Source: Actinomycetes bacterium (GTDB lineage Bacteria > Actinomycetota > Acidimicrobiia > Acidimicrobiales > Bog-793). From it: DNA of 32,554 nt. A model generated the notes under the pieces. That model saw only the letters and a program-made list of their open reading frames with translations, made no database searches and was not told the DNA's origin. Location of the stretch: the NCBI GenBank assembly GCA_021797795.1, contig JAJZZB010000022.1:1-32554 (forward strand). Reading direction: 5' to 3'. Shown here piece by piece: positions 17,475 through 25,777 of the stretch; position 1 is the first letter of the stretch; every line of letters starts with the position of its first letter. The position numbers and the translations under genes were made by a program.

Positions 17475-18445
17475 TGTCAGACGGCGCAACCACGCACCAG
17501 GCCGGCAGCGGAGGCACCCCCCCGGCAGGAGGCCCGGGAGGCGAACCACGGCACTTCCGCCGGATCTTCACCGTCTGGATCTCGATCTCGGTCGTCGCCG
17601 ACCTGCTCTTCTGGTTCCTCGTCGGACCCCACATCCCGCCCGGGCGCATGACGAGCGCGGCCGGCGGGGCCCAGTTCGACTTCAACGTCCTGTTCGTGAT
17701 CGCCCTCCCGGTCATCATCGGGGTGTGGACCTACATGGCCTACGCCCTGTCCACCTGGCGCAAGAGCCGGGTGCCCGGGCTCCCGCTCTCAGGCGACCGG
17801 GCCCGGGGCCACTTCGGGGTCCAGACAGCCTGGATGGCGATCACCTCGACGGTCGTCATCGGCCTGTTCGTCTTCGGGACGGTGGAGCTCATCGTCCCGG
17901 CAGGGGCGGGCGGCGGCGAGGGCCCGAACCCGATCTGGACGCCTACGTCGAAGACCATCCTGCCGATCCAGGTGATCGCCCAGCAGTGGAAGTTCACCTA
18001 CCGCTACCCCACCTTCGGCGGCTTCGAGACCAGCCAGCTCATCCTGCCGGACAACACGACGATCGCCTTCCACGTCACCTCCCTCGACGTGATCCACGAC
18101 TTCTGGGCCTACCAGCTCGGCATCAAGGCGGACGCCAACCCGCAGCAGGACAACGTCGCTTTCACCACGACCGACCAGGTCGGCAGCTTCACGGTCCGCT
18201 GCGACGAGCTGTGCGGCCTGTGGCACGGCGCCATGTACAACTACGGCAAGGTCGTCACCAAGTCGGCCTTCGAATCGTGGGCGACCCGCACCCGGGCCCA
18301 GCTCGCCGCCAACACGAAGAACCTCCCACCGTTCGCCTGGACCTACGACCCGAGCGCGAACGGTGCAGGCGGCGGCTACTACCCGAGCAACGTCGACCAC
18401 TTCAGCAAGGTCGAGACCTACGGCGCCCAGCGGGCGAAGGTGTAA
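17474..18445 (+). CDS. coxB: Cytochrome c oxidase subunit II with CuA site
   Basis: Two TMs, QQWKFTYRYPTF, LDVIHDFWAYQLGIKADANP, CDELCGLWHGAM (CxxxCxxxHxxM). No CxxCH haem c motif. Confidence 0.92.
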   Translation: MSDGATTHQAGSGGTPPAGGPGGEPRHFRRIFTVWISISVVADLLFWFLVGPHIPPGRMTSAAGGAQFDFNVLFVIALPVIIGVWTYMAYALSTWRKSRVPGLPLSGDRARGHFGVQTAWMAITSTVVIGLFVFGTVELIVPAGAGGGEGPNPIWTPTSKTILPIQVIAQQWKFTYRYPTFGGFETSQLILPDNTTIAFHVTSLDVIHDFWAYQLGIKADANPQQDNVAFTTTDQVGSFTVRCDELCGLWHGAMYNYGKVVTKSAFESWATRTRAQLAANTKNLPPFAWTYDPSANGAGGGYYPSNVDHFSKVETYGAQRAKV

Positions 18446-18451
18446 GGAGCC

Positions 18452-20434
18452 ATGGCCACTGATTCTGAGTTGATCCCGCCCATCGGCGCCACCCCGCCGC
18501 CCCCGGGCCCGCCCCCGAGGGGGCCTGCGTGGCTGCACCAGAACATCTTCACGGCCGCCATCGGCGCCGTGGCCGGGTACGCCTTCGGCCATTGGGTCGG
18601 CAACATGATCGCCTCGGGCTACCCCAACATCAACGGGGCCAGCGGCCAGAACGACATCGCCATCTGCCTCGGCCTCGGCATCGGCGTCTTCGGATGGCTG
18701 CTCGGCGCGGGCGCCCTCAACTACCCGCTCGCCAAGATCGTCGGGCGCGAGCCGGCCCCCGAGGCGCCGGAGTCGAACTGGACCCGCTACCTGCGCTTCT
18801 CGACGGACCACAAGGTCGTCGGAATCCAGTACTTCTTCGCCGTCTTCGTCTTCCTGTTCACGGCCGGGTTGCTCGCCATGGCGATCAGGACCGAGCTGCT
18901 CAGCCCGACGACGCACATCTTCGGGCCCGGCACCTACATCGAGATCGTCGGCGAGCACGGCACGATGATGATGATGATGGCCTCCTCCCTCGTGGTGGGG
19001 CCGCTCGGCAACTTCCTGGTCCCGCTCATGATCGGGAGCAGGAGGACGGCGTTCCCCCGGATCGAGGCCTCCTCGTTCTGGCTCTTCTCGGGCGGCTACC
19101 TCGTCATCGTCACCGCCCTCCCACTCGGGGGCTTCCCGACCGGCTGGACAGGCTACGCCCCGCTGCAGACCCAGGCCGCCGGAGGCATGGACTCCTACCT
19201 CGTCGGCTTCGCCGTCATCGGCACCGGGATGGTCCTCGCCGGCTTCAACCTGATCGCCACGATCATCCACTACCGGGCCCCGGGGCTCAGCTGGTCGCGC
19301 CTGCCGGTCTTCGTCTGGTCGATCCTCGCCACCTCGGCGCTGCTCACCCTGGCCACCCCGACCCTCATCTGCGCCGGTCTGTTCGGGATCCTCGACCGCA
19401 CAGCCCAGACGGCGTTCTACGTCACCGAGCGGGGCGGCAGCTCCTTTTTGTGGGAGAACCTCTTCTGGTTCTTCGGCCACCCGGAGGTCTACATCATGGC
19501 CCTCCCCGGCTTCGGGATCGTGAGCGAGATCCTGCCGGTCTTCACCCGGCGGCCGCTGTTCGCCTACCGGGTGGCGGCGGCCGGCATGTTCGGCGTGGCG
19601 CTGCTCTCCTTCTTCGTCTGGCAGCACCACCTCTTCCAGAGCGGCATCAACCCCGACATGCGCCCGCTGTTCATGCTGACGACGGAGCTCATCTCCATCC
19701 CGACGGGCTTCATCTACCTTGTCACCCTCGGCACCTTGTACAAGGCGAAGATCCACTTCGACGTGCCGATGCTGTTCGCCCTCGGGATGCTCTTCAACTT
19801 CCTGATCGGCGGCGTGACCGGTGTCTTCCTCTCCGACGTCCCCGTCGACGTCACGGTGCACGGCAGCTTCTTCGTGATGGCGCACTTCCACTACACGATC
19901 ATGGGAGGCCTCGTCTTCGCCTTCTTCGCGGCGATCTACTACTGGATGCCGAAGCTCACGGGGCGGACGCTCGACATGCGCCTCGGACGCATCCACTTCT
20001 GGTGCATGTTCGTCTTCTTCAACATGACGTTCTTCCCGCTGTTCATCGTCGGGATCCTCGGCATGCCGAGGCGGGTCTTCGAGTACGCCCACAACCTCCA
20101 GGGCCTGAACGACTTCTCGTCGATCAGCGCCTACCTGCTCGGGGCGTCCTTCCTCATCTTCGTCGCCAACTTCATCTGGACGATCATCATCGAGCCCCGC
20201 AGGGCGGCCGCCAACCCGTGGAACTCGCTCGGCCTCGAGTGGCAGACGCCGACGCCGGTCCCCTACTACAACTTCGAGCGGATCCCCGTCATCCTGTCGG
20301 ACCCCTACCACTACAGCGAGCCGGAGGCATTGCCGGTGGCGGACCTGGCGCCGCGGCCCAGTGCGGGCGCCGCAACCGTCGGCGTCGGGAGGGGCTCGGC
20401 CGACGAGACCGACCCACGACCCCCGATGGCCTGA
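18452..20434 (+). CDS. coxA: Haem-copper oxidase subunit I (A-family-like) with extra N-terminal TM segments
   Basis: FSTDHKVVGIQY, GEHGTMMMMM (haem a His), WFFGHPEVYIMALPGFG, WQHHLF, VMAHFHYTIMGG, NMTFFPLFIVGILGMPRR. Confidence 0.95.
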   Translation: MATDSELIPPIGATPPPPGPPPRGPAWLHQNIFTAAIGAVAGYAFGHWVGNMIASGYPNINGASGQNDIAICLGLGIGVFGWLLGAGALNYPLAKIVGREPAPEAPESNWTRYLRFSTDHKVVGIQYFFAVFVFLFTAGLLAMAIRTELLSPTTHIFGPGTYIEIVGEHGTMMMMMASSLVVGPLGNFLVPLMIGSRRTAFPRIEASSFWLFSGGYLVIVTALPLGGFPTGWTGYAPLQTQAAGGMDSYLVGFAVIGTGMVLAGFNLIATIIHYRAPGLSWSRLPVFVWSILATSALLTLATPTLICAGLFGILDRTAQTAFYVTERGGSSFLWENLFWFFGHPEVYIMALPGFGIVSEILPVFTRRPLFAYRVAAAGMFGVALLSFFVWQHHLFQSGINPDMRPLFMLTTELISIPTGFIYLVTLGTLYKAKIHFDVPMLFALGMLFNFLIGGVTGVFLSDVPVDVTVHGSFFVMAHFHYTIMGGLVFAFFAAIYYWMPKLTGRTLDMRLGRIHFWCMFVFFNMTFFPLFIVGILGMPRRVFEYAHNLQGLNDFSSISAYLLGASFLIFVANFIWTIIIEPRRAAANPWNSLGLEWQTPTPVPYYNFERIPVILSDPYHYSEPEALPVADLAPRPSAGAATVGVGRGSADETDPRPPMA

Positions 20435-20447
20435 GCGGAGAGACGAG

Positions 20448-21122
20448 ATGAGCGCAACGACGCACAACAACGGCGAGACGTCCGGCCCGGTGCTGACCGA
20501 GACCCCCGAGGAGCTGGCCTACGAGCTGAGAGCGGCCGAAGGGTCCATCTGGACTGGCACCCGCCTCGCCATCGGCATCGGCGTGTTCGCCTTCGCCTCG
20601 CTCGCCTTCGCCTACTTCTACCTGCGATCGAACAACGCCTTCAACCTCTGGCGCCCGAGGGGCATCACCGCACCGACGTCCTTCGGGGCAGCGGTCATGG
20701 CCTTCACGCTGGCTGCCGCCGCCCTCGCCGTCCTGGCTGGCCGCCGGCTGCGCGGCGGCCAGACGACGGACTGGCAGGTCGCCGGCTGGGCCGCCGTCCT
20801 GAGCGGGCTCATCGCCCTTGCCCTGCAGATCTGGGAGCAGACCCAGCTGCCCTTCTACCCGGGCTCGAGCGGCTACGCCTCCTGCTACACCGGCTGGGCA
20901 GTCATGAACATGGTCCTCATCCTCGGGGGTATCTACTGGTCAGAGACCCTCCTCGCCCGCTTCATGCGACTGCGACGGGCCTTCACCGAGGAGGGCGGCG
21001 CGGCCGGCAGCCCGCTTCCCGCCGCTCGCCTGTTCCGGGCGAACGTTGAGGGCGCCGCCTCCTTCTGGATCTTCGTCGCCGTCACCGAAGTGTTCTTCTG
21101 GCTGCTCTTCTACATGATCTGA
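20448..21122 (+). CDS. coxC: Cytochrome c oxidase subunit III-like protein
   Basis: Multi-TM; FASLAFAYFYLRSNNAFNLW...; C-terminal VEGAASFWIFVAVTEVFFWLLFYMI; directly follows coxA. Confidence 0.85.
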   Translation: MSATTHNNGETSGPVLTETPEELAYELRAAEGSIWTGTRLAIGIGVFAFASLAFAYFYLRSNNAFNLWRPRGITAPTSFGAAVMAFTLAAAALAVLAGRRLRGGQTTDWQVAGWAAVLSGLIALALQIWEQTQLPFYPGSSGYASCYTGWAVMNMVLILGGIYWSETLLARFMRLRRAFTEEGGAAGSPLPAARLFRANVEGAASFWIFVAVTEVFFWLLFYMI

Positions 21123-21133
21123 GGAGGTCGAAC

Positions 21134-21247
21134 ATGTTCATCGCCACCTCCTATGTAGGAGCACAGGCCCTCACGGTGGCCATCCCGCTCGGGACGTTCA
21201 TCGTCGTACTGTTCGTCGCATACCTGCGCCGTCGACCGAACCTGTGA
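21134..21247 (+). CDS. 37-aa single-TM protein, putative small oxidase subunit
   Basis: Manually translated: MFIATSYVGAQALTVAIPLGTFIVVLFVAYLRRRPNL*. GAGGAGG Shine-Dalgarno at about 21121; stop TGA overlaps ATG of the next gene at 21247. Not in the supplied ORF track. Confidence 0.65.
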   Translation: MFIATSYVGAQALTVAIPLGTFIVVLFVAYLRRRPNL

Positions 21248-21990
21248 TGGGGGTGGCCGCCCGGGGCGGCCCGGGGGACCAGTCGCTGCACCACACCTGG
21301 AGGTTTCCTCCCGGGTTCACCCGAACCGTGGCGCGCGTCGGCTCGCTCGTCGCGCTCGTCCTCGCCGTGAGCCCTCCGCTCGCGGGTGCCGCTCAGCGCT
21401 ACGCCGTCTTCGAGACGGTCCAGTACTGCCTGCTCGCCGTCGTCGTGCCGGCTCTCGCCGTAGTCGGGGCTCCCTGGCGGCTGCTCGGCCTGTCCTCTCT
21501 CCTCGAGCGGCTCGACGCCAGCAGGGCGCGCCGTCGGACCATTCGGCGGGCGGCCATCGAGCTCGTCCCCGCCCTGGCGGCGCTCGTCGCCTGGAGGACA
21601 CCGGCGCTCGTCGATCGGCTCCAGCAGCACCCCTTCCTCCTCGCTCTCGAGGCCGTCACCCTCCTACCGGCCGGCGCCCTGATCTGGCTCGACTGCGTCG
21701 CCTCCCCGCCCCTCCTGCCCCGCCTGTCGCCGCTCGGCAGGCTCCCGGTTGCCGCAGTCTCGATGTGGACGCTGTGGATACTCGCCTACATCGTCGGCAT
21801 GGCGACCTCCGACAGCTATCCGGCCTTCGCCCACGTGGCCGGCCGGAGGCTCTCGACGGCGGCCGACCTCCAGCTCACCGCCGGAGTGATGTGGGTCGTG
21901 GCGGCGGCGGCATTCCTCCCGATCCTCTTCTCGAACCTGATGGCGTGGCTGCGCAGCGACCACGGGGGATGGCCGACCTCCCTGAAGTGA
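21247..21990 (+). CDS. Second, divergent CtaG-like membrane protein
   Basis: AQRYAVFETVQYCLLAVVVPALAVVGAPWRLL aligns with [31 protein letters not shown] of the first CtaG; similar length and multi-TM pattern. Confidence 0.7.
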   Translation: MGVAARGGPGDQSLHHTWRFPPGFTRTVARVGSLVALVLAVSPPLAGAAQRYAVFETVQYCLLAVVVPALAVVGAPWRLLGLSSLLERLDASRARRRTIRRAAIELVPALAALVAWRTPALVDRLQQHPFLLALEAVTLLPAGALIWLDCVASPPLLPRLSPLGRLPVAAVSMWTLWILAYIVGMATSDSYPAFAHVAGRRLSTAADLQLTAGVMWVVAAAAFLPILFSNLMAWLRSDHGGWPTSLK

Positions 21991-22049
21991 GCCGGGGCTC
22001 TGGAACGGGCAGAGTGGAGACGAACGCCGTCGCCCAAGGAGCCCCCCGA

Positions 22050-22991
22050 ATGAGCACACCTCGTCCCTCGGAGAGCGTGATGACTCTCACCCGTGCCGAC
22101 GCCACGACGGGCCACGTCCCTCCCTCGAGACGCGCCGTGTCCGTCGCCGGCGTCGTCGCCCTCGTTGGATCGCTGGCGCTCGACGCGCTGCTCGTCCTCG
22201 CCGGGACGACGCTGTTCCCCTCCATCAGGCACTTCTCCCACTTCGCCTGGTGGGACTACGGCTCGCTCACGACCCTCGGGGTCATCATGGCGACCCTCGC
22301 CTGGCCCTACACGGTGCGCGTGGCCTCCTCCCCGCGGGCGTTCTTCCTCCGTTTGGCAGTCGTCGCGTCCCTCGTGCTGTTCCTGCCCGACCTGTGGCTG
22401 CTGCTCGTGAGCCACGCTCCGGGGAGGGCGGTCGCCGTCCTCGTGGCGATGCATCTCGGGGTGGCGGTCGTCACCTACAACTGCCTCGTCCACCTCGCCC
22501 CGCTGAGCGACGGGGACGGGGACGGGGCCCCGGTGGGTGAGGCGGCACTCCCCGAGCCCGCCGACGAGGAGCCCGCCCCTGCCCGCTCCGCCGCCCGGCT
22601 CGCAACGAGCCTCCTCGTCCTCGTCGGCATCGAGTTCGTCCTCGGCGTGAGCGCTCTCTTCGCCGTTCCGGCCGGCCGCCCGAGCGGGTGGCTCCCCCAC
22701 CGGGGGACGGACCTGTACCTCGCCCACGCCATCGTCGGCCTGCCGCTCGCAGTCGGCGCGCTCGCCCTGGTGCCGCTCGCCGCCAGCGCCACGCGCAGCC
22801 TCAGGATCACCGCCTGGATCGGCCTCGCCGGCGTGGCGGCGGCCGGTGCGGGCGGCATGCTCACGGCATCCCACCCGCTACGGATCCTCGGGATGGCGCT
22901 CATGTTCCTCGGCCCGCTCGTCGCCGGGTTCGCCTACTTGATCCCGGTCCTCGACCGCCTGCCCCGCGAGGAGCCTCCCTACCCGGGCTGA
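22050..22991 (+). CDS. Multi-TM membrane protein; N-terminal half paralogous to 1803..2357
   Basis: AAGGAG at 22036-22041 before ATG 22050; conserved segments shared with 1803..2357, plus about 4 extra C-terminal TM helices. Confidence 0.75.
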   Translation: MSTPRPSESVMTLTRADATTGHVPPSRRAVSVAGVVALVGSLALDALLVLAGTTLFPSIRHFSHFAWWDYGSLTTLGVIMATLAWPYTVRVASSPRAFFLRLAVVASLVLFLPDLWLLLVSHAPGRAVAVLVAMHLGVAVVTYNCLVHLAPLSDGDGDGAPVGEAALPEPADEEPAPARSAARLATSLLVLVGIEFVLGVSALFAVPAGRPSGWLPHRGTDLYLAHAIVGLPLAVGALALVPLAASATRSLRITAWIGLAGVAAAGAGGMLTASHPLRILGMALMFLGPLVAGFAYLIPVLDRLPREEPPYPG

Positions 22992-23575
22992 GGGCCGACC
23001 GCCGGCAGCACGAGGGAGGGAAGGCTCGCGCTCAGCAGCCGCTCCGCCGTCCGCAGCTCGCTCTCGGCGAGCGCCCGGTCGTGGGAGAGCTTCTTGCCGG
23101 CCCTGGCGAGCGCCGCCTCGCCGGACGTCGCGGACCGGGCCGCCCAGGACTTCTGCACGGCCTCGATCGCCACCACGGCATCTGAGGTCGCCCAGGTGGT
23201 GATGGTCCCGACCATCGCCTGCAGGTACCGGCTGGCACCCGAGCCCGTCACCTCCACGTTCGAGAGGTTGAAGATGTCGCTGTTGGCGAACGAGCAGGCG
23301 ACCTGGTCGTCCCGCAGCAGCCCCGGGATGAGCGGGCGGTCCTTGGCCTTCACGCGGTGATCGACGAGGTCCCGGTGGATGGTGAGGCTCTCGTTCAGCG
23401 CGAAGGCGCAGCCCTTCACGTCGGTGTTGATCTCCTTCACGATGCTCGTGTCCTCCGAGGCCTGCACCGCCTTCGAGGCGTGCTGGGGCAGGTCGGTGAG
23501 CACGGTGGCGGCAACGACGACGGCCGCCGCCCCTCCGACGAACCATCCCCGCCGGCGGTACCAGGGAGGCGTCAC
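22979..23575 (-). CDS. Membrane-anchored extracytoplasmic protein of unknown function, coupled to sco
   Basis: VTPPWYRRRGWFVGGAAAVVVAATVLTDLP signal/TM; GTG 23575 overlaps the Sco stop (GTGA); 3' end overlaps convergent 22050..22991. Confidence 0.65.
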   Translation of the reverse strand: MTPPWYRRRGWFVGGAAAVVVAATVLTDLPQHASKAVQASEDTSIVKEINTDVKGCAFALNESLTIHRDLVDHRVKAKDRPLIPGLLRDDQVACSFANSDIFNLSNVEVTGSGASRYLQAMVGTITTWATSDAVVAIEAVQKSWAARSATSGEAALARAGKKLSHDRALAESELRTAERLLSASLPSLVLPAVGPQPG

Positions 23576-24399
23576 GGCGCCGCCTTCGCCGAGAGACGCG
23601 TGACCTCGGAGGCGATGCCCTCGCCGAAGCGACGCACGAGGGCGGCCGAGAGCTCGAAGGTCCCCCTGGCAACCTGGTTGGCGAACGGTGTCGCCCTGGC
23701 ACGGACGACCCCGGCCGGGTCGATGAAGTACAGCGCCTCGGAGTGCGAGACCGTTCCCGACGAGGCCTGTGCCTCGATCGAGACGCCGTAGGTCTTCCAG
23801 ACCGAGTTCAGCCGGGAGATCGAGCCGGTGAGGAACTGCCACTGCGGGACGGCCGCCATGGCCGCCTCGGCAGGGCGGCCGGCGGCCGGCGAGAGGGCGA
23901 GCGGGTCGGTGTTGACGGTGAGGAACTCCACGCGGCCCCTCGCCCCGCTGCGCCCGAGGTCGGCGAGAGCGGCCTTCACCTCCCCCTCGATCACGGGGCA
24001 GATGTCGTCACAGGCGGCATTGAAGAAGCTGAGGACGACGACCTTGCCCCGGAACGAGGACAAGCTCACAGGACGGCCCGAGGCTGAGAGCAGGCTCAGC
24101 GCGGGAGCCTTCTGCGGACGGAGCGAGGTGAGCTGCATCATCTTCGACAGAGGCGCCCCGAGCGACGGGGAGTTGGGTGCACCGGCCCGAGGAAATTGCG
24201 GCACCGAGGTGGCGCTCGTGGGCGGGGTGGGCGACGACGTGCTCGGACCGGCGAAGAAGTGGTCCACCACGATGCCTCCGAACCCGAGGACGAGGCAGGC
24301 CAGCACCACGAAGCCCACCGTCCGGCGGGGAACCTTCGGGGGCGGCTCGGCGAAGGCGGCTGCCCGCTCGGCCTCCGACAGCACGGCCTCACTCCTCAC
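23572..24399 (-). CDS. sco: SCO1/SenC family copper chaperone/thioredoxin-like protein
   Basis: N-terminal TM; GRPVSLSSFRGKVVVLSFFNAACDDICPVIEGEV (CxxxC), distal His VSHSEALYFIDPAGVVRAR. Confidence 0.87.
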   Translation of the reverse strand: MRSEAVLSEAERAAAFAEPPPKVPRRTVGFVVLACLVLGFGGIVVDHFFAGPSTSSPTPPTSATSVPQFPRAGAPNSPSLGAPLSKMMQLTSLRPQKAPALSLLSASGRPVSLSSFRGKVVVLSFFNAACDDICPVIEGEVKAALADLGRSGARGRVEFLTVNTDPLALSPAAGRPAEAAMAAVPQWQFLTGSISRLNSVWKTYGVSIEAQASSGTVSHSEALYFIDPAGVVRARATPFANQVARGTFELSAALVRRFGEGIASEVTRLSAKAAP

Positions 24400-24450
24400 C
24401 GGGCACGAGCCTACTCGGGCGAGGAGGGCCCTGACGAGAAGATCGCGTCC

Positions 24451-24717
24451 TCAACGCGCCAGGTGGACCGGCCGCCCCTCGAAGTCCTCGATCGACTCCG
24501 CCGCCTCGTGCAGGAGGTGGTGGGCGAGGTCCGACAGCGCCCGGGCGGCCGCGAGCTCCTCGCCGACCGACGGGACGTCGGGGTCGGTCGGGCTGCGCTT
24601 GGAGCGCCCCCAGCCGTCGATCTCGCGGGTGCCGGTGCTGAGGCGGGCATCCGCCCTGGTCCGGTTCTCGTCCTCTGTGAAGTAGATCTCCACCGTCCAG
24701 ACCGGCTCGTGGGTCAT
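24451..24717 (-). CDS. DUF1876-type small protein
   Basis: MTHEPVWTVEIYFTEDENRTRADARLSTG...ELAAARALSDLAHHLLHEAAESIEDFEGRPVHL; ATG 24717 overlaps upstream stop at 24714. Confidence 0.75.
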   Translation of the reverse strand: MTHEPVWTVEIYFTEDENRTRADARLSTGTREIDGWGRSKRSPTDPDVPSVGEELAAARALSDLAHHLLHEAAESIEDFEGRPVHLAR

Positions 24718-25241
24718 GGCGACTCCTCTCCTCTCGCGCTGTGTCCGTCGCCGCCGGGTGCCGCCGCCATGGCGTAGCGCGCCAGCGCCCCGACGCGGAA
24801 TCGCCGGCCGGTCACCCTCTCGCTGCGCACGAGGAGGTACACCTCGCCGGCCTCGGGTACGAGGGGGGTGAGCCCGGAGGCGGCCAGCTCGTCGACCAGG
24901 ACGGGGTCCCGCACGACGGCAATGTGGCCGCGGACGAGCACGCTCCAGGCCTCCTCGGCCTCCTCGCGCCCGGACGGCTCGATCGTGCCGTCGACCTCGA
25001 AGGCGACGACCGGCCCGTGGGCAGCCACTCCGAGGATGGAGCCCGGCCCCACCCTGAGGACGACATCGTCGCCGTGGAGGACATAGTTGAGGGGCAGCAC
25101 CGCCGGCATGCCGGCCATCTCCATGCCGATCCGCCCCACCCTCCCGCCGGCGGGGGCGACCATGAGCGCAAGGCACTCCGCCCGTGAGAGCACGACCGAG
25201 CCGCGCTGGTCGAAGCCGTCCAGGTCGTCGAGCAAGATCAT
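24714..25241 (-). CDS. Pyridoxamine 5'-phosphate oxidase-like flavin-binding family protein
   Basis: LSRAECLALMVAPAGGRVGRIGMEMAGMPAVLPLNYVLHGDDVVLRVGPGS...VVAFEVDGTIEPS...EEAWSVLVRGHIAVV. Confidence 0.8.
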   Translation of the reverse strand: MILLDDLDGFDQRGSVVLSRAECLALMVAPAGGRVGRIGMEMAGMPAVLPLNYVLHGDDVVLRVGPGSILGVAAHGPVVAFEVDGTIEPSGREEAEEAWSVLVRGHIAVVRDPVLVDELAASGLTPLVPEAGEVYLLVRSERVTGRRFRVGALARYAMAAAPGGDGHSARGEESP

Positions 25242-25777
25242 CGTTTCCCTCCCGCCTGCACCGGCGGCACCCGTCCGGTCACCTCGTCGAGGGCGACCCC
25301 CACGGCGGTGGTGAGCCCTTCGTGGCCGACACAGAGCTCGGCGCCGAGTGGCCCCAGGGCCCTGAGCTCCCCGCTGTCGTCGCTCGCCTGCACCCGACCG
25401 GCGACGAGAGCGCTCCAGTCCTCCCCCGTCACCTCGTCGGGGCGGTCGACTTCGAGGCTCATCAGGCTCGCCGCCGCCAGGACGGTGCCGAGCTCGGCCC
25501 CCGTGCGCGCCACGATCTCTCCTCTCTCGGCGGCGGAGCTCACCGGGAGCGCTGCGAGCCGGTGGCCGTCGTCGAATACGACCGGGCCGACCCCTCGCTG
25601 TGCGAGCAGCCTCTCTGAGCCGTTCCTGTCGAGCTCCCTCACCTCCGGGCTGCGCACCGGCCGGGCACGGCTCGGCGGCCGAGCGGCCTCGTCCCCGAGG
25701 AGCGAGCTGAGCCTCGTCCCGAGGGCATGCGTGAGGTGGCCGAGGTCGCTCCCGGCGAGAGCGCGTGCGGGGGTCAC
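25238..25777 (-). CDS. Divergent pyridoxamine 5'-phosphate oxidase-like protein
   Basis: GPVVFDDGHRLAALPV...LMSLEVDRPDEVTGEDWSALVAGRVQAS aligns with the neighbouring PNPOx-like protein; GTG 25777 overlaps the arcC stop. Confidence 0.6.
   Translation of the reverse strand: MTPARALAGSDLGHLTHALGTRLSSLLGDEAARPPSRARPVRSPEVRELDRNGSERLLAQRGVGPVVFDDGHRLAALPVSSAAERGEIVARTGAELGTVLAAASLMSLEVDRPDEVTGEDWSALVAGRVQASDDSGELRALGPLGAELCVGHEGLTTAVGVALDEVTGRVPPVQAGGKR

Noticed and set aside
18964-18981. (ATG)5-like repeat in coxA encoding MMMMM
   Set aside because: In-frame within the haem-ligand helix after the conserved His; a short codon repeat in a Met-rich TM helix rather than a mobile or regulatory repeat.
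17789-20470. 893-aa minus-strand ORF across coxB/coxA
   Set aside because: Antisense to well-supported oxidase genes; composition (Asp/Glu/Arg/Val/Gly-rich) is typical of GC-driven antisense frames.
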